53,710 nucleotides of DNA from Archangiaceae bacterium (GTDB taxonomy: Bacteria; Myxococcota; Myxococcia; Myxococcales; Myxococcaceae): positions 1 to 53,710 of the forward strand of contig JAACJQ010000242.1 in assembly GCA_016879935.1 (NCBI GenBank), in the 5' to 3' direction. Positions 25,080 through 33,945 of this stretch are shown here, one piece after another. The notes beneath the pieces were generated by a model. It was given only the letters and a program-made list of their open reading frames with translations, did no database searches and was not told the DNA's origin. The position numbers and the translations under genes were made by a program. Position 1 is the first letter of the stretch. Each line of letters begins with the position of its first letter.

Positions 25080-25946
25080 TCAGCGCGGAACGAAGCGGAA
25101 GCGCACCGCGAGCGCCTCGGTCGCCTTCGGAGCCACCGTCAACAACCCGGCCCCCGACGCGAGCGCGCCGCCTGGCGCCGTCCACGGCTCGACGCACACG
25201 AAGGGCTGGCCAGGCACCGTCCACAACACGAGCGTCGAGAGCTGCGGCGTCGACGACAACTCGATGCGGCTGCCATCACCGCGCTGCAACGTCGCCGCAG
25301 GCCCATGCTCGAGGAAAGCGACGTCGGGCTCGCCGTCGTCGAAACGAATCGGCGACATCGGCCGCACCTCGCCGCTGCGGCGGTCCTTCAGCTGGGTCGC
25401 GGTGGTCGGCACGCGGGCGAGCGCCTTCTGCGCGATGGGCACCGTGAAGTACGGGTGCAGGCCCGCGTGCAGCGGCATTGGCACCTCGCCGGTGTTGGTG
25501 AACGTCCACTCCAGGGTGAGGTCGGTCTCGGACAACGAGCAGGCGAGCCGGCTCTCGAAGTCGAACGGGAAGCCCTGCTTCGTCTGCGCGTTCGAGGTCA
25601 GCAGCAGCTCGACCCGCGCGGTGTCGTCGTCGGCGATGGCCTGCACCACGCTCCATGCAGACGTGCGCGCGAGCCCGTGCTGTGGCTGCGTGATGGTGCG
25701 GCCCCCGAACGTCGCGCCGCCCGCAGGCAGCGGGCCCGCGTTGGGGAACAGCAGCGGAATGCCACCACGCACGTTCTTCGTGGCATCGACGAGGGTCGCT
25801 TCGTCGAGGAAGAGCAGCGCCTCACCGCGCACCTGCCAGTGCGTGACGAGGCCGCCGCGTGAAGGCACCAACCGCACCTCGGCGTCGGGGCCCGACAACA
25901 CGTACGACTCCAGCGCGCCTTTGCCCTGCTGTCGGTCGACTCGCAT
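25080..25946 (-). CDS. Aldose 1-epimerase / hexose-6-phosphate mutarotase-like
   Basis: A 288-residue cytosolic enzyme of the galactose-mutarotase superfamily, interconverting alpha and beta sugar anomers. Visible family signatures are GGIPLLFPNAGPLP, the first catalytic-type His in PQHGLAR, the second in HAGLHPYF, and the Glu base in FVCVEPW. Lack of signal peptide and the overall pattern favour the YeaD (glucose-6-phosphate 1-epimerase) side of the family over extracellular GalM. Its ATG overlaps the stop of the upstream PEGA-like gene (TGATG), although the two products lie in different compartments. Confidence 0.85.
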   Translation of the reverse strand: MRVDRQQGKGALESYVLSGPDAEVRLVPSRGGLVTHWQVRGEALLFLDEATLVDATKNVRGGIPLLFPNAGPLPAGGATFGGRTITQPQHGLARTSAWSVVQAIADDDTARVELLLTSNAQTKQGFPFDFESRLACSLSETDLTLEWTFTNTGEVPMPLHAGLHPYFTVPIAQKALARVPTTATQLKDRRSGEVRPMSPIRFDDGEPDVAFLEHGPAATLQRGDGSRIELSSTPQLSTLVLWTVPGQPFVCVEPWTAPGGALASGAGLLTVAPKATEALAVRFRFVPR

Positions 25947-26683
25947 CAGTGCAGGGGCTTGGTGTTGGTGACGCGCAGCGACGACTCCTGCGCGAAGAGG
26001 AAGACTTCGCTGTCGGGCGGCACCTCGACCGACGCCTGCGCCGAGCCGCCGAAGAACTTCACGAAGACCTGCCGCGTGCCCGGCGAGACGTTGCCGATGG
26101 TGAGCTGCCCGGTCTGGTTCTCACCCGTGCGGCGCGCGCCGTCGACGCTGACGGTGCACGGCTTCTGGCAGGTGAGGCGCAGCATGCCCGGCGCCGTCGA
26201 GAGCACGCCGTTGTTGCCCACCATGGGCGCAGCGCGCGGGGTGATGGTGCCGAGCGCGAGGCGGTTGCGCGAGACGACGACCTCGACGTCGCTCGAGGCG
26301 GGAATGTCGAGGTAGCCCGAGGCGATGTTGATGCTGGCGAAGCCTTCGATGTCGAAGCGCGTCTTGCCGGGTGGCACGTCGGAGAACTCCCAGACCTGCG
26401 AGCTGACGCGACGGCCGACGCCGCCGGCCACGCGGGCCGAACAGTCAGACGGGCACTTCACGCGCACGAAGCTGGGCAGCGACGGCGCGCCTGCGGCAGG
26501 GGGTGGCAGGGGCGCGGGCAGCGGCGGCGGCGTGAAGCCGTCGTTCTTCGCCACGGGCGGAGGTGGTGGTGGAGGCGGCGGTGTTCCGTGCGGCTGCGCC
26601 GGGGCGGGCTGGCCGGTGCGAGGTGGCAGCGGCGGCGGGTTGCCGGCCTGATTCAAGACGAGGGTGAGGGCGAGGACGAACAT
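25946..26683 (-). CDS. Exported Pro-rich protein with PEGA-like repeats
   Basis: A 245-residue protein with a short signal peptide (MFVLALTLVLNQAG), a Pro-rich segment (two runs of prolines at residues 14-65), then two beta domains. Each begins with a Cys-pair motif (VKCPSDCSARVAGG and LTCQKPCTVSVDGARR) and ends with a P-G turn (FSDVPPGKTRFDIEGF and IGNVSPGTRQVFVKFFG), which is the PEGA-type pattern. These domains are usually found on surface or periplasmic proteins and kinases. Function unknown. Its stop overlaps the mutarotase start. Confidence 0.65.
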   Translation of the reverse strand: MFVLALTLVLNQAGNPPPLPPRTGQPAPAQPHGTPPPPPPPPPVAKNDGFTPPPLPAPLPPPAAGAPSLPSFVRVKCPSDCSARVAGGVGRRVSSQVWEFSDVPPGKTRFDIEGFASINIASGYLDIPASSDVEVVVSRNRLALGTITPRAAPMVGNNGVLSTAPGMLRLTCQKPCTVSVDGARRTGENQTGQLTIGNVSPGTRQVFVKFFGGSAQASVEVPPDSEVFLFAQESSLRVTNTKPLH

Positions 26684-26854
26684 GTCGCGGCTCCACGAAG
26701 GAATGAACGAGGGGCGCAGACTGCCACGTCGGGTGGATTGTTCACGGGTTTGAGACGCGGCTCGTGCGCGGTCGTGCGAGGTCGCTGCAACACCTGCGGG
26801 CTTCAGCGCACGCCCACCCGGTGGAACTGGCGTGCCCGATGCACCACCCGAGGC

Positions 26855-28309
26855 ATGTCCACCGTCATCTTGTCAGCGGCGTCTCCCCAGCGGCCGGCGC
26901 TGGGCCGGCTCGTCGACCTGGTTCACGCACAGCTGAGCCGCCTCGGTGAGACCGAGGTGAAGGTCTTCGAGCTCTCCACCATGTCGCTCGCGTACTGCCA
27001 GGGCGAGTTCGACTGCTGGGTGAAGACGCCGGGTGTGTGCCGCGCGCACGACGAAGAGCAGCACATCGTGCAGGCAATCCACGACGCCGAGCGGCTGGTG
27101 CTCGTCGACGTCGTCACCTTCGGGGGCCACAGCTTCACGCTCAAGCGCGCGCAAGACCGGATGATTTGCCTGCTCTCGCCGTTCTTCGAGAAGCGCGCGG
27201 CGCTGACCCACCACGCCAGCCGCTCCTCGCATTCGGCTGCGTTCTTCGCGCTCGGCTGGCAGCCGCTCCCCGACCCGGAGCAGGCACGCACCTGGGCGAA
27301 CCTCGCAGACGCCAACGCGGTGAACATGCTGGCGCCACGGGTGGGCGCTGCGGTGGTCGACGACTCACAGCCCGCCACGTGGGCGGCCGCCATCGAGACG
27401 ATGCTGGCCTCGACGCAGGTTCCGGGGAGCAGCCTCACGGCGCGCGCACCACTTCGAAAGGCGCTGCTCGATGCGGCACGGCCGACCGCTGGGGCCCTGC
27501 CGAAGCCACGCACGGCGGCGCTTCTGGTGGGCAGCGCGAAGGTGAAGGGCACGAGCGTGTCGGAGAACCTCGCGCGCGCGCTGGCCGAGCGGCTCGACCA
27601 GCGAGGCGTCGAGACGCGGCTCCACTTCGCGGTCGAGTTCCTGCGGGAAGGGCCGACTGCGCTCGCTGCCGCGCAGGCCATCGCCTCCGCAGACCTCTTC
27701 GTTCTTGCGACACCGCTCTACGTCGACGCCCTGCCAGCGCTCGCGACGCACGCGCTCGAGCTCGTCGCGCGCGCCGTCGTCTCGAGCCACGCGCTCGAGC
27801 TCGTCGCGCGCGCCGTCGTCTCGAGCCACGCGCGCTTCGTCATGCTGCCGAACTGCGGCTTCCCCGAGCCCGAGCACAACCGCACGGTGCTCGAGCTGGG
27901 AGCGCACTTCGCCAGCGCCGCGCGCTTCGGGTGGGCGGGCGGACTTCCCCTCGGAGCGGGTGGCGTGGTCGACCCACGCGTGCCCATCGACCAGCAGTAC
28001 GGGCCGCGGGAGCACATCAAACGCTCGCTCGACCTCGCTGCGGCGTCGCTCGCCGAAGGCGGAGGCGTGCCGCCCGAGGCGCTGGCCGCGATGGTGGAGT
28101 CGCCGCTTCCCGACGCGGCGTACCGGCTGCTGGGCGACCTCGGCGGTACCAGGCTTGGCAGCACGGGGTGCCGCAACGGGCGCTGCGCGACAGGCCCCTC
28201 GACTGACGCGCTTCAGAAGCGCCGACGAAGGCGGGTGGTGCGCACGCGCGTCGGCCCCGTCAGCGGCGTGAGCACTTCGGGCTCGTCGTCGGGTGAAGGC
28301 AGTGGGTGA
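26855..28309 (+). CDS. Double-flavodoxin NAD(P)H oxidoreductase-like protein
   Basis: A predicted 484-residue cytosolic protein with two flavodoxin-like halves. The first starts STVILSAASPQRPALGRL and contains YCQGEFDCWVKTPGVC, typical of iron-sulfur-flavoprotein/NADPH-dependent FMN reductases. The second starts AALLVGSAKVKGTSVSENLA with SADLFVLATPLYVDALPA. It probably binds FMN and moves electrons between nicotinamide and an acceptor. Two oddities: a perfect 39-base in-frame tandem duplication (27749-27826) repeats HALELVARAVVSS, and the last 33 codons are antisense to the downstream gene and do not look like protein. A native stop in the +2 frame lies at 28204-28206, so a frameshift near the end is possible. 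Confidence 0.72.
   Translation: MSTVILSAASPQRPALGRLVDLVHAQLSRLGETEVKVFELSTMSLAYCQGEFDCWVKTPGVCRAHDEEQHIVQAIHDAERLVLVDVVTFGGHSFTLKRAQDRMICLLSPFFEKRAALTHHASRSSHSAAFFALGWQPLPDPEQARTWANLADANAVNMLAPRVGAAVVDDSQPATWAAAIETMLASTQVPGSSLTARAPLRKALLDAARPTAGALPKPRTAALLVGSAKVKGTSVSENLARALAERLDQRGVETRLHFAVEFLREGPTALAAAQAIASADLFVLATPLYVDALPALATHALELVARAVVSSHALELVARAVVSSHARFVMLPNCGFPEPEHNRTVLELGAHFASAARFGWAGGLPLGAGGVVDPRVPIDQQYGPREHIKRSLDLAAASLAEGGGVPPEALAAMVESPLPDAAYRLLGDLGGTRLGSTGCRNGRCATGPSTDALQKRRRRRVVRTRVGPVSGVSTSGSSSGEGSG
27749..27826 (+). repeat. 39-bp perfect tandem duplication inside the flavoprotein gene
   Basis: Two identical 39-base units (27749-27787 and 27788-27826) starting CACGCGCTCGAGCTCGTC, each encoding HALELVARAVVSS. 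The reading frame is kept. The identity of the two copies implies a recent event. Confidence 0.95.
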
Positions 28310-28539
28310 TTGGAGCGGTACAGGTGCGCGCCCAGCAGCCCGCCGACGACGCCCATGCCGATGGTGAAGGGCGGGTAGCAGAGCACTCGGCACGCGCCGC
28401 CCATGACGGACAACGAGCGCACCAGCCAGGCGACGCCGACGGAGAAGACGACGCCGAAGAGGTGGGGCCGGAGGTAGAGCGCGAGCCGCAGCAGCACGCC
28501 TGAAGGAGCCACGCGCAGCGCTTCGGGGTTCACCTGCAT
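28213..28539 (-). CDS. Small membrane protein of unknown function
   Basis: A 108-residue protein with two membrane segments (LFGVVFSVGVAWLVRSLSVM and FTIGMGVVGGLLGAHLY) separated by a short loop with two Cys residues (GGACRVLC), and a basic C-terminal tail (TRVRTTRLRRRF) that should lie in the cytoplasm. The family is not recognised. Its 3' end overlaps the converging flavoprotein frame by 97 bases, and the codon pattern here favours this strand. Confidence 0.6.
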   Translation of the reverse strand: MQVNPEALRVAPSGVLLRLALYLRPHLFGVVFSVGVAWLVRSLSVMGGACRVLCYPPFTIGMGVVGGLLGAHLYRSNHPLPSPDDEPEVLTPLTGPTRVRTTRLRRRF

Positions 28540-28569
28540 GGGGCGAGTATGCCTCGGGCAGCGAGCCGG

Positions 28570-28938
28570 TTACGGCTGCGGCGTCGGCGCTGACGAAGGA
28601 GGCAACGGCTCGGGCCCATTCGTGGGCGGGCCGGGAACGCAGCGCTTCTTCTTTCCGTCGCCCTCACATGCCCAGCCCGGGCTGCACTGCGCCGAGGTCT
28701 TGCAGTCCAGACAGGTGCAGCTCCACAGGCCGCCCGTCGTCTGCTTCGCGAGCAGCTCGGGTGGGCACGCTGCGCCACGGTTCGCGCACGGGTGCGGCGG
28801 CTCGACGAAGAGGCTGCTGCGCGTGGTGCACTTCGGGAGCTGCTTCTTGCAGGCCGCCTCGGCGTGGGCGCGTTCCTCCTTCGTCTGGGCGGTCGCGAGC
28901 GCAGCGCCCAGCAGCACGAGACAACACACCGCTCTCAT
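28570..28938 (-). CDS. Small exported Cys-rich protein
   Basis: A 122-residue protein with signal peptide MRAVCCLVLLGAALATAQ. The mature part has about ten Cys residues in an EGF-like or knottin-like spacing (ACKKQLPKC, CANRGAACPP, CTCLDCKTSAQCSPGWAC), then a Pro-rich tail (PGPPTNGPEPLPPSSAP). Probably a periplasmic or surface disulfide-rich protein. Its ATG overlaps the stop of the upstream BtuF-like gene (ATGA), so the two are translationally coupled. Function unknown. Confidence 0.65.
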   Translation of the reverse strand: MRAVCCLVLLGAALATAQTKEERAHAEAACKKQLPKCTTRSSLFVEPPHPCANRGAACPPELLAKQTTGGLWSCTCLDCKTSAQCSPGWACEGDGKKKRCVPGPPTNGPEPLPPSSAPTPQP

Positions 28939-29738
28939 TCGTGGCCTCGCAGCGACGTGCACAACGGCTCGAGCGCGCGGGCGAGCGCAGGCCCGGGGTG
29001 CAGCAGGTCTTTGTTCTGGAGCGGCACCCACCGCGTCTTCGGCACCAGCGCGCGCACGGCCTCTCGCCCCTCGGCGCTGTCGGAGGCGTCGACGAGCACC
29101 TCGGGCGGCGCGGCCACCAGCTGCTCCATCGACCAGACGGGGTACGAGGTCGGCGCGCGCTTGACGACGTTCGTCACCCCACAGTCCGAGAGCAGCTCGT
29201 CGGCGAAGCTGCCCGGGCCCGCGACGACGAGCGGCGAGAAGCCGTAGACGAACAACACCTTCGGCCTGACCTTCGTCGCTCGCGCCCGCTCCTTCGCCCT
29301 CGCCGTCACCAGCTCGTCGACCAGCGCCCGCGCGCGCTCCTCGCGCTTCAGCACGCGGCCCAGCTCGAGCATCGCGTCTTGCGCGTCGGCCACCGTCGTC
29401 AGCGGCAACGCCAGCACCGTCACCCCGAGCGCCGCGAGCTTCTCGATGGGCTGCTGGTTGCCCGGCGACTTCTGCACGACGACGAGGTTCGGCGACAACG
29501 AGAGCACCGACTCGATGGAGGGGTCGACGAAGCCACCGACCCGCGGCAGCGCCTTCACCTCGGGCGCCTCGTCGAAGCGGCTCACGCCAACCAGCAGCTC
29601 CTTCGCCCCGAGCGCCAGCACCGTCTCGGTGAGCGAGGGCGCGATGGTGACGACACGCTTCACCTCCGCCGGTGGCGGCGGGCCGAGCCAGAGCGCGGTG
29701 CCGGCATGGAGCACGAGTGGAAGCAGGAGCGACGTCAC
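28935..29738 (-). CDS. BtuF-like periplasmic cobalamin-binding protein
   Basis: About 267 residues with a signal peptide (VTSLLLPLVLHAGTALWLG). The body matches helical-backbone metal/cobalamin-binding proteins of ABC importers: VVTIAPSLTETVLALGAKE, LVGVSRFDEAPEV, LPRVGGFVDPSIESVLSL, and LFVYGFSPLVVAGPGSFADE. The SxTE and P-x-V-G-G pattern is typical of BtuF, which hands vitamin B12 to BtuCD. No permease or ATPase gene is in the window and no riboswitch is visible upstream. I use the GTG at 29738, where the signal peptide begins; the open frame runs to 29975 but overlaps the divergent lipoprotein gene. Confidence 0.8.
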   Translation of the reverse strand: MTSLLLPLVLHAGTALWLGPPPPAEVKRVVTIAPSLTETVLALGAKELLVGVSRFDEAPEVKALPRVGGFVDPSIESVLSLSPNLVVVQKSPGNQQPIEKLAALGVTVLALPLTTVADAQDAMLELGRVLKREERARALVDELVTARAKERARATKVRPKVLFVYGFSPLVVAGPGSFADELLSDCGVTNVVKRAPTSYPVWSMEQLVAAPPEVLVDASDSAEGREAVRALVPKTRWVPLQNKDLLHPGPALARALEPLCTSLRGHE

Positions 29739-29856
29739 GACTCGGGGCAAAGCACACGCGCGCCCGCGCAGGAAGGTGGAGGCTCTGGCGACGCAGGTCG
29801 TCAGGCTCCGAATCTGGCCGGCTGCCAGGCCGACGCGGACGACTAGATTGCCGCGC

Positions 29857-30690
29857 ATGACCTCTTCGACGCTTCGAACCGTGGCCGCCGCCGCCGTCAT
29901 GCTCGTCGTCTGTAGTTGTGGGCCCGAGCTGCTCCCGTCGGAAGCCGACGTCGAGCAGCGCCGTGACGCCCTCACGCTGCTCTCGGTCGAGGCCGAGACC
30001 TGGTCGGCCTCCGGGGTCGTGGTGACCGACGCGACGGCCAGCGGTGGAGCAGCGCTTCAGATTGCGTCGCTGCAGCGCTCGCTCGCTCCGAGCTCGGCCG
30101 GCACCAGCCTCACCCTGCGCACGCGCGCGCAGTCGGGCTGCAGCAGCGCGTCGTCACTCGTCGCCGTCAACGGCGTCACGCTCGGCACGCTCGTCAGCGG
30201 CGCGGGCTGGGCCACCACGACGTACACGACCGCGCTGCCGCCCTCGTTCACGCTGAACATGACCTACGTCGCGGGCTGCCGAACCGTCATCGACTTCGTG
30301 AGCGTCGATGGGCCGCCGCCTCCTCCGCCGCCGATGGTGGTCGTCGTCGAGGCGGAGGTCGCCACCGGCGCAGGCACCATCGCTCCGCCGTACCGCCGCT
30401 TCACCACCAACGGCTCGGCGAGCGCGCCCTTCACGCTGCCGCGCGCTGCCACGCAGGTCTCGGCGCCGGCGACCGGCACGCGCTGCACCACGTCTCCGCT
30501 GCCGCGCCTCATTCTGCTCGTCGACGGCGTTCAGGTGCTCAACCAGGTCGTGTCGACGAGCGGCGTCACCGTGCTCTCTACGCCCGTGTCGATTCCGGGC
30601 GGGGCCCACACCGTCACCTTCACGTACGACGGGCCGACGACGTGCACGGGCTCGATGTCGGTCGACAAGGCCACGTTCACCGGGCCCTGA
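29857..30690 (+). CDS. Lipoprotein with two carbohydrate-binding-like modules
   Basis: A 277-residue lipoprotein: signal MTSSTLRTVAAAAVMLVVCSC with lipobox. Two similar beta domains follow. The first has VEAETWSASGVVV and LRTRAQSGCSSASSLVAVNG; the second has VEAEVATGAGTI and a matching Cys-containing stretch (ATGTRCTTSPLPRLILLVDG). Both end in a Cys plus xDFVSVDG or SVDKATF strand. A VEAE start and Ca-type jelly-roll periodicity resemble CBM35/CBM60-like carbohydrate-binding modules. A Pro run joins the domains. It is divergent from the BtuF-like gene and convergent with the hybrid kinase gene, whose stop abuts. Confidence 0.65.
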   Translation: MTSSTLRTVAAAAVMLVVCSCGPELLPSEADVEQRRDALTLLSVEAETWSASGVVVTDATASGGAALQIASLQRSLAPSSAGTSLTLRTRAQSGCSSASSLVAVNGVTLGTLVSGAGWATTTYTTALPPSFTLNMTYVAGCRTVIDFVSVDGPPPPPPPMVVVVEAEVATGAGTIAPPYRRFTTNGSASAPFTLPRAATQVSAPATGTRCTTSPLPRLILLVDGVQVLNQVVSTSGVTVLSTPVSIPGGAHTVTFTYDGPTTCTGSMSVDKATFTGP

Positions 30691-33207
30691 TCAGCCGCCC
30701 TTCAGCGCGTCGTGCACCAGCTCGCGCAGCACGTTCGTCTCGACCGGCTTCTGCACCCAGCGGTTCTTCGTCTTCGCGAGGAAGTCGGTGGCGCCCTGGG
30801 TGAAGGCGCCGCCGGTGATGAAGATGATGCTGGCCGCGAGCGCTGGCGACACCTTCGCGAGGGCCGCCTGAAACGCCTCTCCCGACAGGCCGGGCATCAT
30901 CACGTCACAGAGACTGAGGTCGACCCGCTCGCCACCCACGAGCCGCTCGAGCGCGAGGTTCGGGTCGGTGACGATGACGACTTCAGGCCCTTCTCCCAGC
31001 GCCCTCGCCATCGCCCGCGCCACCAGCGGGTCGTCGTCGACGACCATCACGCGTTTGTCCTTCGGGAGCGCCGACCAGAGCGCCTTCGCCGGCGTCTTCG
31101 CCTTGCCCTCGAGCGACGGCAGCACCACCCGCAGCGTCGAGCCCTTGCCGAGCTCGCTCTCGACTTCGATGCGCCCGCCAAACGACGTGACGATGCCGTG
31201 GCAGATGGGCAGACCCAGCCCGGTGCCCGTGCCCACCGGCTTCGTGGTGAAGAACGGCTCGAAGAGGTGTTCGCGCGTGCGCTCGTTCATGCCGGTGCCG
31301 GTGTCCGAGACCTCGGCCACCACCGAGCCCTGGAGCAGCCGCACCGTCACGCCGATGCGGTTCGAGCTCGAGCGCCCCTCTGGAATGGCCTGGACCGCGT
31401 TCACCAGCAGGTTCACGAAGACCTGCTCGAGCTCTCCGGCGTTGGCCATCACCGCTGGCGTCGCGTCGAGCTGCACGTCGACCTTCGCGCGGTTGTCGAG
31501 CTGCGTCTGCGTCAGCTGCAGCGCCTTGCGCATGGCCGCCGCGACGTCGGTGGGCGCACGAAGGGTGTTCGTCTGCCGCGCGAACGACTTGAGGCCAGAG
31601 ACGATGGTGGCGACCCGCGTGGCGCCTTCGTGGGCTTCGTTGAGCGCCTCGATGACCTCTTCGGTGCCGACCAGCAGCTTCTCGCGGCTCAGCTGCTTGA
31701 GCTCCTCCGCGGCCCACGACAGGTTCGAGAGCACGTAGGTGAGCGGGTTGTTGATTTCGTGCGCGGCGCCTGCGGCGAGCGTGCCGACGACGGCGAGCCG
31801 GGAGGCGGCCTCGACCCGTTTGCGCTCTCCGATGTCCTGAATCTGGGCCACCACCGAGGAGGGGTTGCCGGCGGCGTCGTGCACGAGGCTCAGGTTCAGC
31901 TGCGCCCACAACACGTGGCCATCGCGGTGCAGGTAGCGCTTTTCGCCCTGGTAGACGTTGCGGGTGCCGTCGATGAGCTCGCGCAGCACCTCGAGGTTCT
32001 GCTGCACGTCGTCGGGGTGTGTGACGTCGCGCACGTTCATCGAGCACAGCTCGGCCTCGGTGCGGCCCAGCATGTTGGCGAAGGCGGCGTTGACGCGTAG
32101 GTACTGGCCGTCGAGGGTGCCGAGGGCGACGCCGATGGGAGAGGCGCCGAAGGCCTGATTCACCAGCTCGTCGCTGCGACGCCTCGCCGCCACCATGTCG
32201 TTGAGCGCGCGCGCGACCGCCACCACCTCGCGGGGGCCCGTCACCTCGGCGCGCGCCGAGAGGTCTCCGCTGCCGACCTTCGTCGCCACCTGCTCGAGCG
32301 CGGTGATGGGCTTGACGATGCGCTGCGCCTGCAGCACGGCGATGACGACGAGCAGCGAGATGACGATGACCGCAGCGACCGTCACCGTGATGGCTCGGCG
32401 AAGGGGCTGGCTCGTCACGCTCGTCGCCGGCACGCCGACGTAGACGATCCAATCGAGCGAAGGCACCGGCGCCACCGAGAAGAAGCGTGTCACGCCGTCG
32501 ATGGAGACGGCCTCGAAGTCACCTTCTCTGACCTCGAGAATGCGGCGCGCGGCTTCGGTCGCCGGCTTGCGGCCGACCGCGCCTTCGGGGTCGAGGTTGC
32601 GCCACAGAAGCGTGCCGTCTCCTGCCAGGGTGCCGTAGCGGCTGTTCTCGGGCAGGAACTGCGACGGAATGTTCGGGTCGAGCGCCGAGAGCGAGGCGAC
32701 CAGGTGCAGGGCGCCGCGTGCCTGGCCGGCCGGAGTGCTGATCAGCGTGCTGGCCAGCACCACCCGGTCGTCGTCGGTGGCCACGGGCGCCGTCAGCACG
32801 AAGGGCTTCGACGCAAGCTTGCGTTGCAACGTCGAGAGCCCGAGCTGCAGGTGGGTGGTGTCGGGGCTCGACTCGCACAGCACGCGGCCTTCGGTGTCGG
32901 TGGTGAAGGCGCGCAGCGCGCCCGGGCGTGACGAGACGAGCGACTGGAGCACGGTCGCGCAGTCGGAGGGCGCGAGGCTCTCGGCGAACGCCGTCTTCGC
33001 CAGCACGTCGAGCGCGCGGTCGAGCGTGCGCGCGCGAATGGCGGTGTTCGTCACCATCGCCGCGGCCAGCGTTCGGAGCTGCTGCTTGGCCTCGTGCACC
33101 GAGTGCTGGAAGTCCTGCGTGACGTTGTACGTGACGGCAGCGGCGAGAGCCGCCGCTGCTGCGAGCACGAGCATCAGGAGATGCCCTCGAATGGTCGGAA
33201 CGCGCAC
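30691..33207 (-). CDS. Hybrid sensor histidine kinase (sensor-HAMP-PAS-HisKA-HATPase-REC)
   Basis: An 838-residue membrane kinase. Membrane helices at about 9-27 and 272-292 bracket a periplasmic dCache-type sensor. HAMP (RIVKPITALEQVATKVGSGD) follows, then PAS (350-465), HisKA with GAAHEINNPLTYVLSNLSWA (His483), HATPase (N box FVNLLVNAVQAIPEGR, DTGTGM, GTGTGLGLPICHGIV), and a C-terminal receiver (VMVVDDDP, phospho-acceptor Asp768, QKPVE). The AHEINNP class is typical of NtrB-like soluble-output kinases. No partner regulator is adjacent; the output may be by phosphotransfer. The GTG start has a GGGAGGAA ribosome site directly upstream. Confidence 0.92.
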   Translation of the reverse strand: MRVPTIRGHLLMLVLAAAAALAAAVTYNVTQDFQHSVHEAKQQLRTLAAAMVTNTAIRARTLDRALDVLAKTAFAESLAPSDCATVLQSLVSSRPGALRAFTTDTEGRVLCESSPDTTHLQLGLSTLQRKLASKPFVLTAPVATDDDRVVLASTLISTPAGQARGALHLVASLSALDPNIPSQFLPENSRYGTLAGDGTLLWRNLDPEGAVGRKPATEAARRILEVREGDFEAVSIDGVTRFFSVAPVPSLDWIVYVGVPATSVTSQPLRRAITVTVAAVIVISLLVVIAVLQAQRIVKPITALEQVATKVGSGDLSARAEVTGPREVVAVARALNDMVAARRRSDELVNQAFGASPIGVALGTLDGQYLRVNAAFANMLGRTEAELCSMNVRDVTHPDDVQQNLEVLRELIDGTRNVYQGEKRYLHRDGHVLWAQLNLSLVHDAAGNPSSVVAQIQDIGERKRVEAASRLAVVGTLAAGAAHEINNPLTYVLSNLSWAAEELKQLSREKLLVGTEEVIEALNEAHEGATRVATIVSGLKSFARQTNTLRAPTDVAAAMRKALQLTQTQLDNRAKVDVQLDATPAVMANAGELEQVFVNLLVNAVQAIPEGRSSSNRIGVTVRLLQGSVVAEVSDTGTGMNERTREHLFEPFFTTKPVGTGTGLGLPICHGIVTSFGGRIEVESELGKGSTLRVVLPSLEGKAKTPAKALWSALPKDKRVMVVDDDPLVARAMARALGEGPEVVIVTDPNLALERLVGGERVDLSLCDVMMPGLSGEAFQAALAKVSPALAASIIFITGGAFTQGATDFLAKTKNRWVQKPVETNVLRELVHDALKGG

Positions 33208-33258
33208 CGCTTCCTCCCGAATGAGAGGGTAAGCATGGGTGGTGGTGCGCGCTACGCG

Positions 33259-33900
33259 TCAGTTCTGCGCCATGCCGCTGATCAAGCCACGCGCAGTCCC
33301 GGCGGACCTCGGCCTGGAGCGGGCGGCCGTCGCATCTTTCGCGCCGAGCGCCTCGACCCGCGAGAGCCACTGCGCCCGAGCGCGTTCGTCGAGCGTTCGT
33401 ACGCCGAAGACGAGGTTTCGCGTCACGGGCCCGAAGCCCACGAACTGCAGGGTGCCGCGCCCGAAGCTGCCGCCCAGCGCGTCGTGATGGGCGAGCCAGT
33501 ACCAGGCCGCCGGGCTGTCCATCGTCGCGACGTAGCGGCTGGAGCGCCCCTTCAGGAGCCCCTTCGGCAGCCCACCCTCGTAGAGGAAGGAGACCTTCGG
33601 CAGGAAGAGCCGGTCGACCAGGCCCTTCAGCGCCGCAGGCAGGCCCGCCCACCAGGTGGGAAAGAACCACGCCACGTGCGAGGCACCGTCGATGGCCGCG
33701 CGCAGTCTCGCCAGGTCGGGCTCGTCTGCCATGGGCGTCGCGTGCGCGCCCCGCAGAATCGGGTCGAAGTGCAGCTCGGTCGCGTCGAAGGTCTGCACGG
33801 TGGCGCCGGTGCGTCGTGCTCCAGTGGCGTAGGCGTCGGCGAGCGCGCGAGAGAAGGAAGCCGGGTTGGGGTGCGCCGTCACGATGGTCATTGGGGTCAT
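33259..33900 (-). CDS. NAD(P)H:quinone oxidoreductase, flavodoxin fold
   Basis: A 213-residue cytosolic flavoprotein of the Flavodoxin_2 (NQO1/KefF/MdaB) group. Evidence: the FMN phosphate loop IVTAHPNPASFSRALADAY, the WFFPTWWAGLPAALKGLVDR signature and FLPKVSFLYEGG. It reduces quinones by two electrons using NAD(P)H, typically in protection from electrophiles. The last 20 residues are basic and probably disordered. Two in-frame ATGs (33900, 33891) are possible. The divergent LysR regulator 107 bases away, with a palindrome between, is the usual arrangement for an inducible quinone reductase. Confidence 0.88.
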   Translation of the reverse strand: MTPMTIVTAHPNPASFSRALADAYATGARRTGATVQTFDATELHFDPILRGAHATPMADEPDLARLRAAIDGASHVAWFFPTWWAGLPAALKGLVDRLFLPKVSFLYEGGLPKGLLKGRSSRYVATMDSPAAWYWLAHHDALGGSFGRGTLQFVGFGPVTRNLVFGVRTLDERARAQWLSRVEALGAKDATAARSRPRSAGTARGLISGMAQN

Positions 33901-33945
33901 GCGGTCACCGTAACCAGCACGCTCCGGGCGAGCCCTGTCAAGCGG

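Noticed and set aside
26684-26854. Gap between the PEGA-like and flavoprotein genes
   Set aside because: No convincing small gene, palindrome or terminator seen.
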